In this document: in pieces, positions 8,388 through 16,910 of the stretch
Numbering within the stretch: the first letter of the stretch is position 1
How the letters are laid out: the number at the start of each line of letters is the position of its first letter
DNA from: Phytopseudomonas flavescens
Lineage (GTDB): Bacteria; Pseudomonadota; Gammaproteobacteria; Pseudomonadales; Pseudomonadaceae
DNA length: 64,000 nt
Direction of reading: 5' to 3'
Assembly: GCF_900100535.1 (NCBI RefSeq)
Contig: NZ_FNDG01000008.1
Coordinates: forward strand, 124,001-188,000
Translations under genes and position numbers: made by a program
The notes under the pieces: model-generated
What the model was told of the DNA's origin: nothing
The model's input: the letters and a program-made list of their open reading frames with translations, nothing else
Database searches by the model: none

Positions 8388-10820
8388 ATGTCGATGTTCA
8401 GCCGTACCCCGTTCCGCCCGAGCATGCTGGTCGCCGCCATGGCGTTGGCCAGCCTGCCGATGTTCAGCCAGGCCCAGTCAGCCGAATCCGCCGTGCGCAC
8501 CTATCAGTTGCCTGCGGCTCCGCTGGCCAGTTCACTCAGCCAGATCGCCGGCCAGGCCGGGGTGGTGCTGAGCATCGAGCCGAGCCTGACCGCAGGCAAG
8601 ACCGCCCAGCCGGTACAAGGGCAGTTCGACACCGCCAGCGCCCTGCGCCAGGCACTCTCCGGTACCGGTCTGATGCTGGTGCCGGGCACGGCGGGTACCT
8701 ACAGCGTGCAGCCGGTGACGGACAGCGCCGCGCTGGCCTTGCCGGAAACCAGCATCAGCGCCAACAGCAACGGCGAAAGCGCATGGGGCCCGACCACGGG
8801 CTACCTGGCATCCCGCACGGCGGCTGGTACCAAGACGGATACCGCGATCCTCGAAGCACCACGTTCCATCTCCGTGGCGACACGTGAGCAGATGCAGGAC
8901 CGCAAGGTGCAGAATCTGGATGACGCCGTCCGCTACATGCCCGGCGTGATCGCCAGCAGCTATGGCAGTGACAGCCGTGCGGAGTGGATGAAAATCCGTG
9001 GTTTCGAACCGATCCAGGTACTCGACGGCTTGCCACTGCCAAAGGGCACCTACGTGATGCCCAAGCTGGAAACCTGGAACCTGGAGCGCGTCGCCGTGCT
9101 GCGTGGCCCGGCCTCCTCGGTATACGGCCAAACGCCTCCCGGCGGCCTGCTGGATATGGTCAGCCGGCGCCCGGAGGATGTCAGCAGCAATGAGGTGCAA
9201 CTGCAGGTCGGCACCTTCCAGCACAAGCAGATCAGCTTCGACAGTACCGGCCGCGTGGATGATGACGGTCGTTTCCTGTATCGCATCGGTGGGGTAGTAC
9301 GCGACAGCGGTACCGCCATCGAGCATATCGACGACCAGCGTTATAACCTGGCCCCCAGCCTGACCTGGAATATATCCGATGACACCAAGCTGACCTTTCT
9401 CAGCCAGTTCAATCGCGACGATACCGGCACCACCAGCCAGTTCCTCCCGCTGCAGGGCACCAAGCTGGCGACCCCGGCCGGCAAGGTGGACTACCACAAG
9501 AACCTGGGCGACCCGAACTGGGAGTTCTACGACAAGACCTACTACGCCCTGGGCTATGCCTTCGAGCATCGCATCAACGATGCATGGCAGTTCCGTCAAA
9601 ACCTGCGCTACACGAAGAGCGACCTGGAATTCCAGAGCATCACGGCGGGTGGCTTCGCAACCGCGGTGGCAGATGACGGCACGCTATCGCGTGGTGCCAA
9701 TGTGGTTAATGAGGATATCAGCCAGTTTGCGGTCGACAATAACCTGCAGGCCGATTTCGACACTGGCGCACTGAAACACACCCTGCTGCTCGGTCTGGAT
9801 TACCAATGGGTCAATACCAATTACCAATGGTTGTTCGGTTCGGCTCCAGCCAGCAACATCATTACTCCGATATACGGCCAGGACTTCAGCAACGTGTCCT
9901 ATACCGCTTTCCAGGATTACAACCAGAAACGCCACGGCACAGGCCTCTATATCCAAGATCAGATCGCCCTTGATAAGTGGCGCCTGACCCTGGGCGGACG
10001 CCAGGACTGGTTAAGTACCGACACCACGTTCTATAACGCCGGCAATGCCGAAGACAGCCGTCGCGACAGTGCGTTCAGTGGCAATGCCGCGTTGAGTTAC
10101 GTGTTTGACTCCGGATTTACGCCTTATGTGTCCTACGCCGAATCGTTCCAGGCAGAAGCCGGAGGCAGCGGCGGTCGCACCTTCCGTCCCAGCACCGGCA
10201 AGCAGTATGAACTGGGCATCAAGTACCAGCCGCCGGGCAGCGACATGCTGTTCACTGCTGCCGCCTATGACCTGAAGCGGCAGAACATCATCACCACCAG
10301 TACAGCCGGCGCCACCGAGCCTGTTCGAGAAGTTCAAGTTCGCGGCCTGGAACTGGAAGCGGTGGGCAACGTCAACGACAACCTGAAAATCACGGCTGCC
10401 TATACCTACGCGAACAGCAAGATGACGAAAGTCGGCGACCCACGGGACAAGAACAGAGCCTTGCCCCTGACGCCGGAGAACCAGGCATCAGTCTGGGCTG
10501 ACTACACATGGAATAACGGCGCACTGGACGGCTTTGGTGTTGGTTTCGGGGCGCGCTATATCGGGGAAACCAACAACATTGCCGTAGGCAGCATGGGCTT
10601 CGTACGTGATGCATCGGACGGTCATACACGCTCCTACACTGTCTACGACGCCGCGCTACGCTACGATCTGGGCAAATTCAACAGTACACTTGAAGGTGCC
10701 AGTGTTGCACTGAATGCCAAGAACCTGTTCGACAAGGAATACCTGTCGACCTGCGATGGCTTCTACTGCTACTACGGCGACCCACGCAGCGTGATCGCCA
10801 GTGTCGACTACAAGTGGTGA
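8388..10820 (+). CDS. fiuA: TonB-dependent ferric-siderophore receptor with STN signalling domain (likely ferrichrome receptor FiuA)
   Basis: Outer-membrane transducer. 810 residues: signal peptide (about 1-30, ending FSQAQS), STN domain (about 38-110, RTYQLPAAPLASSLSQIAGQ), linker, plug from about 145 (APRSISVATREQMQDRK, then VLRGPASSVYGQTPPGG), and a 22-strand barrel ending in an aromatic Trp (SVDYKW). The C-terminal cysteine pair in STCDGFYCYYGDPRSV resembles FhuA/FiuA ferrichrome receptors. The STN domain and the upstream sigma/FecR pair show that it signals its own synthesis. The ligand is inferred as a hydroxamate siderophore and not proven. An AGGAG site precedes the ATG and a strong terminator follows. 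Confidence 0.88.
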   Translation: MSMFSRTPFRPSMLVAAMALASLPMFSQAQSAESAVRTYQLPAAPLASSLSQIAGQAGVVLSIEPSLTAGKTAQPVQGQFDTASALRQALSGTGLMLVPGTAGTYSVQPVTDSAALALPETSISANSNGESAWGPTTGYLASRTAAGTKTDTAILEAPRSISVATREQMQDRKVQNLDDAVRYMPGVIASSYGSDSRAEWMKIRGFEPIQVLDGLPLPKGTYVMPKLETWNLERVAVLRGPASSVYGQTPPGGLLDMVSRRPEDVSSNEVQLQVGTFQHKQISFDSTGRVDDDGRFLYRIGGVVRDSGTAIEHIDDQRYNLAPSLTWNISDDTKLTFLSQFNRDDTGTTSQFLPLQGTKLATPAGKVDYHKNLGDPNWEFYDKTYYALGYAFEHRINDAWQFRQNLRYTKSDLEFQSITAGGFATAVADDGTLSRGANVVNEDISQFAVDNNLQADFDTGALKHTLLLGLDYQWVNTNYQWLFGSAPASNIITPIYGQDFSNVSYTAFQDYNQKRHGTGLYIQDQIALDKWRLTLGGRQDWLSTDTTFYNAGNAEDSRRDSAFSGNAALSYVFDSGFTPYVSYAESFQAEAGGSGGRTFRPSTGKQYELGIKYQPPGSDMLFTAAAYDLKRQNIITTSTAGATEPVREVQVRGLELEAVGNVNDNLKITAAYTYANSKMTKVGDPRDKNRALPLTPENQASVWADYTWNNGALDGFGVGFGARYIGETNNIAVGSMGFVRDASDGHTRSYTVYDAALRYDLGKFNSTLEGASVALNAKNLFDKEYLSTCDGFYCYYGDPRSVIASVDYKW

Positions 10821-10834
10821 TCAGTTAGCCGTGC

Positions 10835-10869
10835 AACGACAAGGCCGCCCAGTGGGCGGCCTTGTCGTT
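10835..10869. terminator. Bidirectional Rho-independent terminator
   Basis: A perfect 16-base stem (arms 10835-10850 and 10854-10869, core AAGGCCGCCC/GGGCGGCCTT) with a three-base loop AGT lies between the convergent receptor gene and the ACT-domain gene. The arm ends give short A/T runs on both strands, so it can serve both transcripts. Confidence 0.85.
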
Positions 10870-10880
10870 TGGTGATGCCA

Positions 10881-11399
10881 CTAGCCTTCCATCCGCAACT
10901 TCAATTCCACCATCAGATCGTCCGCCAGAGTTTCCAGGGATGCCTGCAACGTGTTCAACGGCAGGCCTTCAGGAACCGCCAGGATGGCTTCGGCGTGGAA
11001 CAAGGGCTCACCACTCATCGGCGCCGGGGTGACCTCGGTGACCAGGCTTTCCAGGTTGACGCCGTTATCCGCCAGCAGCCGGGTGATATCACGCACGATA
11101 CCTGGACGGTCATTGCCCAGTAGATCCAGATGGATCGACTTCCAGGTGCAATCCGGCTCGGCACCAGCCGAGGCGAGCTGCACGCGAATGCCCTGGGCGC
11201 CCAGCTCGTTCAGTGCGTCCATCAGCGCCCCATGGGACGCAACGGGGACCTCCACACGCAGGATACCCGCGAACTGCCCCGCCATCCGCGACATGCGGCT
11301 TTCCAGCCAGTTACCGTCATGCCTGGCCACGCACTGGGCGACACGCTCGACCAGGCCCGGTTGATCCTGGGCGATAACGGTCAGTATCAGATGATCCAT
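10881..11399 (-). CDS. ACT-domain protein of the glycine cleavage repressor (GcvR) family
   Basis: 172 residues with two ACT domains (about 3-80 and 85-165). The first begins MDHLILTVIAQDQPGLVERVAQCV, and the second contains DLLGNDRPGIVRDITRLLADNGVNLESL. GcvR in E. coli binds glycine and antagonises GcvA; members in pseudomonads are mostly uncharacterised, so the role here is inferred. No DNA-binding domain is visible. The start at MDHLIL has GAGGAAG upstream; the frame extends six codons further without a ribosome binding site. A GNAT gene lies 25 bases upstream on the same strand. Confidence 0.78.
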   Translation of the reverse strand: MDHLILTVIAQDQPGLVERVAQCVARHDGNWLESRMSRMAGQFAGILRVEVPVASHGALMDALNELGAQGIRVQLASAGAEPDCTWKSIHLDLLGNDRPGIVRDITRLLADNGVNLESLVTEVTPAPMSGEPLFHAEAILAVPEGLPLNTLQASLETLADDLMVELKLRMEG

Positions 11400-11424
11400 G
11401 TTGGCTTCCTCTTGCAATGGCGGC

Positions 11425-11871
11425 TCAGCTCAGATCGAGCCAGTAGGTGTGAAAGACCGCATCGCGAACATAGCCGAGGCGCTCGTACAGCGACTGCGCG
11501 GCCAGGTTGCTGTTTGCCGTTTCCAGCTGCAGGCCACAGCCGCCATTGGCCCGCACGTGCAGCCTGGCAGCGTCCAGCAGCCGCTCGCCCACTCCCTGGC
11601 GACGCGTGCACTCATCGACGAACAGGTCACTGAGCAACCAGCTCGGTTTCAGCGCCAGCGACGCGAACAGGGGATAGAGTTGCACGAAGCCCTGCGCATT
11701 GCCCGACGTGTCACGGGACAGCAACAACGTCGAATCGCCTCGTTGCAGGCGCGCCGCCAGAAACGCCCGTATTTCTGCCACGCTCTTGTCCACCCGATAA
11801 AAATCCAGATAGGCCGCGAACAAAGGCACCAGGTCATCGAGATCGGCAAGGGTAGCGACGCTGATCGGCAT
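11425..11871 (-). CDS. GNAT family N-acetyltransferase
   Basis: 148 residues with the GNAT acetyl-CoA fold: the pyrophosphate loop is in RRQGVGERLLDAA, preceded by the beta strand LLSDLFVDE, and NLAAQSLYERLGYV is the C-terminal motif B. The acceptor is unknown. The start MPISVATLADLDD has GAGGAG upstream. It probably forms a two-gene unit with the ACT-domain gene downstream. Confidence 0.8.
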   Translation of the reverse strand: MPISVATLADLDDLVPLFAAYLDFYRVDKSVAEIRAFLAARLQRGDSTLLLSRDTSGNAQGFVQLYPLFASLALKPSWLLSDLFVDECTRRQGVGERLLDAARLHVRANGGCGLQLETANSNLAAQSLYERLGYVRDAVFHTYWLDLS

Positions 11872-12178
11872 GATCGACTCCTCGAAACTGATCTGCAGTA
11901 TAGGTCGCGGCATTGCCACCGCCCTGGAGGATGTACGACCAAGGTCGTGGTGAACATTTCCGGACTGTTTTTCCCGATTCGTTCATGTAGTATCCAAAAA
12001 TACCCACTACATAAATCAACCCCAGTCCTGCTGGTTGTGGAAAACCCCGCTCACGAAGCATCTCCAGACACGCCACATCGATGCCGGTAGCCGTCTACAA
12101 CGGCCCTGACAATGGCCTGCCTGCGTAGCATCGAGGGTTCCATCGATACAGTGGCTAAGCGAAGCAGAGAGGCGAGAG
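11872..12178. other. Intergenic region between divergent GNAT gene and glcB
   Basis: 307 bases without a credible gene. It holds the control signals of both divergent genes, including the AT-rich inverted repeat at 11985-12012. I see no convincing sigma-70 pair for glcB. A GAGAG ribosome binding site lies directly before the glcB ATG. Confidence 0.6.
11985..12012. promoter_or_regulatory. Inverted repeat upstream of glcB, candidate operator
   Basis: Perfect 7-base arms ATGTAGT (11985-11991) and ACTACAT (12006-12012) around a 14-base AT-rich spacer, in one of the few AT-rich patches of the intergenic region. Size and symmetry fit a dimeric regulator site, but no family consensus is recognised. 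It is about 165 bases from glcB and 115 from the GNAT gene. Confidence 0.35.
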
Positions 12179-14356
12179 ATGACAGAGCGTATTCAAGTCG
12201 GTGGCCTGCAGGTCGCCAAGGTGCTGTTCGATTTCATCAACCACGAAGCCATTCCCGGCAGCGGCATCGACGCCGATGCGTTCTGGGCCGGTGCCGATGC
12301 CGTATTCCGCGACCTGGCACCAGAGAACCGCGCCCTGCTCGACCAGCGCGACCGGTTGCAGGCGCAGATCGACGGCTGGCACCGCGAGCGCGCCGGCAAG
12401 CCTCACGACCCGGAGGCCTACAAGGCCTTCCTAGAGCAGATCGGCTACCTGCTGCCGCAGCCGGATCAGGTGCAGGCCAGCACCGAAAACGTCGATGAGG
12501 AAATCGCCCGACTTGCCGGCCCGCAATTGGTGGTGCCGGTGATGAATGCACGCTTCGCCCTCAACGCCTCCAATGCGCGCTGGGGCTCACTGTACGATGC
12601 GCTGTACGGTACCGACGCGATCAGTGAGGAAGGCGGCGCCGAAAAGGGCAAGGCCTATAACCGGGTGCGTGGCGACAAGGTCATCGCCCTGGCCCGCGCC
12701 TTCCTCGACGAGAGCGCGCCACTGGCCACCGGCTCCCATGCCGATGCCACCGGCTATCGCATCGAGGGCAACACGTTGCTGGTCAGCCTTGCCGGTGGCG
12801 AAATCAGTGGGTTGCGAGAGGCCGACCAGTTGGTCGGCTTCCAGGGCGAGGCCAGTGCGCCGATCGCCATCCTGCTGCGCCATAACGGCCTGCACGTCGA
12901 GATCCAGATCGACCCGGACAGTCCGGTCGGCAGCACCGATGCGGCAGGCGTGAAAGACCTGCTGATGGAATCCGCGCTGACCACCATCATGGACTGCGAA
13001 GACTCGGTGGCCGCCGTCGATGCCGACGACAAGACCCTGGTCTACCGCAACTGGCTGGGCCTGATGAAGGGCGACCTCAGCGAACAGGTCAGCAAGGGCG
13101 GCAGTACCTTCACGCGCACCATGAACCCGGATCGCGTCTATACGCGCCCGAACGGCGGCGAGCTGACCCTGCACGGGCGCAGCCTGCTGTTCGTGCGCAA
13201 CGTCGGCCACCTGATGACCAATCCGGCGGTACTCGACGTGGCGGGCAACGAACTGCCCGAGGGCATTCTCGATGCGCTGTGCACCGGCCTCGCCGCGCTG
13301 CACGACCTCAATGGCAACAACAGCCGCGCCAACACCCGCACCGGCTCGGTGTACATCGTCAAACCGAAGATGCACGGACCCGAGGAAGTGGCGTTCACCA
13401 GCGAGCTGTTCGGCCGCGTCGAACAAGTACTGGGCCTGCCGCGCAATACCCTGAAGGTCGGCATCATGGACGAGGAGCGCCGTACCACCGTCAACCTCAA
13501 GGCCTGCATCGCCGCCGCCAGCGAACGCGTGGTGTTCATCAACACCGGCTTCCTCGACCGCACCGGCGACGAAATCCACACCTCCATGGAAGCCGGCGCC
13601 GTGGTGCGCAAGGCGGCCATGAAAAGCGAGAAGTGGATCGGCGCCTACGAGAACAACAATGTCGACGTCGGCCTGGCCACCGGCCTGCAGGGCCGCGCGC
13701 AGATCGGCAAGGGCATGTGGGCCATGCCCGACCTGATGGCCGCCATGCTCGAGCAGAAGATCGGCCACCCTCTGGCCGGCGCCAACACCGCCTGGGTCCC
13801 CTCGCCGACCGCCGCCACCCTGCACGCCCTGCACTACCACAAGGTCGATGTGTTCGCCCGTCAGGCCGAACTGGCCAAACGCACGCCGGCCTCACTGCAA
13901 GACATCCTCAGCATTCCCCTGGCGCCGAATACCGACTGGAGTGCCGAGGAAATCCGCAACGAGCTGGACAACAACGCCCAGAGTATCCTCGGCTACGTGG
14001 TGCGCTGGATCGACCAGGGCGTGGGTTGCTCCAAGGTGCCGGACATTCATGACATCGGCCTGATGGAAGACCGCGCCACCCTGCGTATCTCCAGCCAGTT
14101 GCTGGCCAACTGGCTGCGCCATGGCGTGGTCAGTGCGGAGCAGGTGCTGGAGAGCTTCAGGCGCATGGCCCCGGTGGTCGATCGACAGAATGCGGGCGAC
14201 CCGCTGTACCGGCCGATGGCAACGGATCTGGACGGCAATATCGCCTTCCAGGCTGCCCTGGAACTGGTACTCGAAGGTGCCCGGCAACCCAACGGGTATA
14301 CCGAACCGGTGCTGCACCGCCGCCGCCGCGAGCTGAAGGCCAGCCTGGCGCGCTGA
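12179..14356 (+). CDS. glcB: Malate synthase G
   Basis: Condenses glyoxylate with acetyl-CoA to give malate, feeding C2 compounds and glycolate carbon into central metabolism; cytoplasmic. 725 residues, the size of the monomeric G isoform rather than the shorter A form. Signature segments are [12 protein letters not shown], the catalytic Arg region [24 protein letters not shown], and the late catalytic Asp region [18 protein letters not shown]. It stands alone: no glycolate oxidase or isocitrate lyase gene is adjacent. A strong terminator follows within 20 bases. Confidence 0.97.
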   Translation: MTERIQVGGLQVAKVLFDFINHEAIPGSGIDADAFWAGADAVFRDLAPENRALLDQRDRLQAQIDGWHRERAGKPHDPEAYKAFLEQIGYLLPQPDQVQASTENVDEEIARLAGPQLVVPVMNARFALNASNARWGSLYDALYGTDAISEEGGAEKGKAYNRVRGDKVIALARAFLDESAPLATGSHADATGYRIEGNTLLVSLAGGEISGLREADQLVGFQGEASAPIAILLRHNGLHVEIQIDPDSPVGSTDAAGVKDLLMESALTTIMDCEDSVAAVDADDKTLVYRNWLGLMKGDLSEQVSKGGSTFTRTMNPDRVYTRPNGGELTLHGRSLLFVRNVGHLMTNPAVLDVAGNELPEGILDALCTGLAALHDLNGNNSRANTRTGSVYIVKPKMHGPEEVAFTSELFGRVEQVLGLPRNTLKVGIMDEERRTTVNLKACIAAASERVVFINTGFLDRTGDEIHTSMEAGAVVRKAAMKSEKWIGAYENNNVDVGLATGLQGRAQIGKGMWAMPDLMAAMLEQKIGHPLAGANTAWVPSPTAATLHALHYHKVDVFARQAELAKRTPASLQDILSIPLAPNTDWSAEEIRNELDNNAQSILGYVVRWIDQGVGCSKVPDIHDIGLMEDRATLRISSQLLANWLRHGVVSAEQVLESFRRMAPVVDRQNAGDPLYRPMATDLDGNIAFQAALELVLEGARQPNGYTEPVLHRRRRELKASLAR

Positions 14357-14373
14357 GCGTCAACGCAAAAGAA

Positions 14374-14400
14374 GAAAACCGCCGAAAGGCGGTTTTCTTT
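14374..14400 (+). terminator. Rho-independent terminator of glcB
   Basis: Stem GAAAACCGCC / GGCGGTTTTC (14374-14383 and 14388-14397) with a GAAA tetraloop, followed by TTTT. It begins 18 bases after the glcB stop. The A-rich left flank would also give a U-tract on the minus strand, so it may also stop the convergent acyltransferase transcript. Confidence 0.88.
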
Positions 14401-14421
14401 TGGGCGGGATCAAACATCGAC

Positions 14422-14496
14422 CCTGGGTATCGCTGCGCTCAACCACAGGCGACGGGTCGCGGTTGTAGCCTGGCGTTGAGCGCAGCGATACCCAGG
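14422..14496. repeat. Intergenic inverted repeat, 22-base perfect arms
   Basis: Arms at 14422-14443 and 14475-14496 are exact reverse complements (core GGTATCGCTGCGCTCAAC) around 31 bases. The motif resembles the short 'CTGCGCTCAAC...CCCAGGCTAC' palindromic sequences scattered between genes in several Pseudomonas genomes (general familiarity). It sits between the convergent glcB terminator and the acyltransferase gene and has no transposase. Confidence 0.7.
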
Positions 14497-14499
14497 TTT

Positions 14500-15543
14500 T
14501 CATCTTGCCGGCTGCGCCGCCAGCCGACGTTGCTGCCAACGATAGGCGGAGAAACGCTTCGGTGCCTCGTACAGCCAGTTGATACCCAGCGCCTGGAGAA
14601 TCTTCGCTGCGATGATCGGCAGCACCACGCCCGCCAGGCAGCCGGCGACGATATGCAGGGTGTCGTCTTTGATACCCAGGAACTTGCTCAGAATCACCCG
14701 CATGCCACTGCCGGCGAGGATATGCATGAGGAAAATCGGCATCGACAACGCGCCCAGGGTCAGTACCCAGCCCAGCGGGCGGCGCGCCAGCACCATGCAC
14801 AGGCTGACACTGAACAGGATGCCAATGAAGGCCACTACCAGCGAGGCCGCACCGCGATCCGTATAAACGAGGCCGAGCGGGCCATGGAACAGATACTGCG
14901 CCACGACGAAAGCCAGGCCGCTGCCCAGCGCGAATGCCGAAGCACGTGGTTCGATGCTGTCTCTGACCTGGTTGAACCAGACCCCAAGGGCGAAGAACAC
15001 GAAATTCTGCGCCAGGAACACCAGCGCGGCGACCCGCGGCGTCCAGGTTTGCAACAGGTAGAACAGCGCACTGAGTACCAGCAGCGGCAGGAAAGCCCGG
15101 GTGGAGAAACTGCGATAGAGCAGGATCGCCAGGCAGAACGCGGCGAACAGCGCATACAGGAACCAGAACTGCGCCCGTGGCGACCACAGCAGCGCCAGCA
15201 CCTCGCCCATGCCGACACCACCATTGGTGTAGCGCGCCAGTACCACTTCGATGCTGCCCTGCAACAGCGACCAGAGCACGAAGGGGTAGAAAATGGTATC
15301 GATCTTGTTGCAGAACAAACCGCCGCTGCCGCGATTGTTCAGCGAATGCCAGAAGAACAGCCCGGACAGGAAGAAGAACAGCGGCATGTGGAAGGTGTAG
15401 ATGACGCTGTCCACCAGCCAGTGGAAATCCACGTTCTCGGTGATGATGCCGCCGTTGAGCAAGCCACGCACCACATGGCCATAGACCACCAGCAGGATGC
15501 CGATGGCCTTGGCGTAATCCACCCAGAGATTGCGGTTCGTCAT
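14500..15543 (-). CDS. Membrane acyltransferase, acyltransferase-3 family (COG3594-like)
   Basis: 347 residues, about ten membrane segments. The N-terminal RNLWVDYAKAIGILLVVYGHVVRG has the family's conserved Asp and His near the membrane, and FFLSGLFFW is the usual second motif. Family members O-acetylate sugars or polysaccharides using cytoplasmic acetyl-CoA. The start MTNRNLW has AAGGA upstream. It lies 89 bases after a secreted GH5 glycosidase on the same strand, suggesting joint action on a glycan, which is inference. Confidence 0.8.
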   Translation of the reverse strand: MTNRNLWVDYAKAIGILLVVYGHVVRGLLNGGIITENVDFHWLVDSVIYTFHMPLFFFLSGLFFWHSLNNRGSGGLFCNKIDTIFYPFVLWSLLQGSIEVVLARYTNGGVGMGEVLALLWSPRAQFWFLYALFAAFCLAILLYRSFSTRAFLPLLVLSALFYLLQTWTPRVAALVFLAQNFVFFALGVWFNQVRDSIEPRASAFALGSGLAFVVAQYLFHGPLGLVYTDRGAASLVVAFIGILFSVSLCMVLARRPLGWVLTLGALSMPIFLMHILAGSGMRVILSKFLGIKDDTLHIVAGCLAGVVLPIIAAKILQALGINWLYEAPKRFSAYRWQQRRLAAQPAR

Positions 15544-15632
15544 GTGAGCGTCCTTGGAGCTGAGAGGCGTATCGCGGAAGGGACAGCGACGTGCGAACAC
15601 GTCGCCGGACAGATCAGAGCGTCGGCCGGCGC

Positions 15633-16673
15633 TCAGGTTCCCGGACCGATGCTGGTGCAGTTACCGCCGCCCAGGTACTTCTGCAACACCGCCCACTGGG
15701 GTCGGTCGACGCCCTTGATCGGTTCGATCGACAGCTTGTGCTTGCCCCACGACGGGCCGGCTGCCCAGTAGGTGAACGGGATGCAATGCTTCTGCAGGTA
15801 GGCGAGGGTCTCGTCCAGCGCCTGCAGGCCGCTTTCATCGTCGGCAGGGACGCCGAACTCGCCGATATGGCCTTTCTTGTTGTGCTCGATCAGCCAGTTG
15901 ACGAAGGGCTGAATGCGCTTGACGCCGATCTGTGGATCCAGGTTGGGCGCCAGTGCCTGCTTGTAGCTGCCACTGCTGTCAGGGTCGATATACATGTGTG
16001 CGGAATAGACCAGGTTGTTCGCCGGGTCCTTCAGATTGAGCAGCTCATCGTTGAGTTTCGGCCACTGGGTCGCCGAGGAATATTGCGCGCCCTCGACGTA
16101 CACCGCGTTCTTCGAATCGTACTTGCGCACCCCGTCGATGCCGGCCTGGGCCACTTCCGGCCAGAACTTGTTGGCCGCCCCATAGGGCTCGTTCATCAGG
16201 TCATAGGAATACACCGCGGGATTATTGCCCCAGCGCGCGGCGATACGCTCCATGAGGTTCTTGTAGGCGGAGATCGGCACATCGTCGCTGCCGATCACCT
16301 TGTCGTAGTAACGCCCGTAGTTGTGCACGTCGAGCATCACCTCGATGCCGCTCTGGTGCGCTTCGGTCAGGGTCTTGTCGATCAGCTTGGCGTAGCTCTC
16401 GTCGAACTCGCCATTGGCCTCCGGTTGCAGGCGTTCCCACTGGATGGAGAAGCGTACCCAACTGATGCCCTTCTGCTGCCACTTGACGTAGTAGCCCGGT
16501 GGCGGGAAGAAGAAGTTGGTGCCGTGCTTGCCGGGAATGTGCGAGCTGGCGAATGCTGCGCCAGCCACGTTGATGCCGATCAGTTCGATGGGCTTCTGCT
16601 GCGCGCTGACACTGCATGCCAGCACGGCACCGAGCCCGAGGGCCACGGCGCGGCCAAGAAGGTTGCCGTTCAT
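15633..16673 (-). CDS. Secreted glycoside hydrolase family 5 (cellulase-like)
   Basis: 346 residues: signal peptide (MNGNLLGRAVALGLGAVLACSVSA) then a GH5 (alpha/beta)8 barrel. The proton donor is in YDLMNEPYG and the nucleophile in KGHIGEFGVP; HNYGRYY, YSAHMYID and WAAGPSWG are further subsite motifs. GH5 enzymes cut beta-1,4-glucans, mannans or related glycans; the substrate cannot be told from sequence. The VLAC segment could also be a weak lipobox. The start has GAGGAGAGG upstream. The partner gene downstream is a membrane acyltransferase. A long open frame on the opposite strand is a shadow. Confidence 0.85.
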   Translation of the reverse strand: MNGNLLGRAVALGLGAVLACSVSAQQKPIELIGINVAGAAFASSHIPGKHGTNFFFPPPGYYVKWQQKGISWVRFSIQWERLQPEANGEFDESYAKLIDKTLTEAHQSGIEVMLDVHNYGRYYDKVIGSDDVPISAYKNLMERIAARWGNNPAVYSYDLMNEPYGAANKFWPEVAQAGIDGVRKYDSKNAVYVEGAQYSSATQWPKLNDELLNLKDPANNLVYSAHMYIDPDSSGSYKQALAPNLDPQIGVKRIQPFVNWLIEHNKKGHIGEFGVPADDESGLQALDETLAYLQKHCIPFTYWAAGPSWGKHKLSIEPIKGVDRPQWAVLQKYLGGGNCTSIGPGT

Positions 16674-16910
16674 TTTGCCTCTCCTCTGTCTGCGCCAGTG
16701 AACCAAGCGCTACGGATTAAAAAAACATCTCAGACAAACAGGACGCCAAATGGTCGCAGAGGTTCACGACAGGCCGCGCTAATCTCGCGACAATCGGCCG
16801 GTTTCGCGGCGGGCCGCGCGGCCAGGCAAAGCGGCCTAGACTTACGTCCTATGTCGATGCCCGGCGCAGACCGCCACCATGTGGCCACGAGAACACAGGG
16901 AAAACGCGTG

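Noticed and set aside
15591..16910. Long in-frame extension upstream of the cNMP/CBS/DUF294 gene, about 440 codons
   Set aside because: It lies opposite the well-supported GH5 glycosidase gene and has no recognisable domain; it is an antisense shadow of GC-rich coding DNA.
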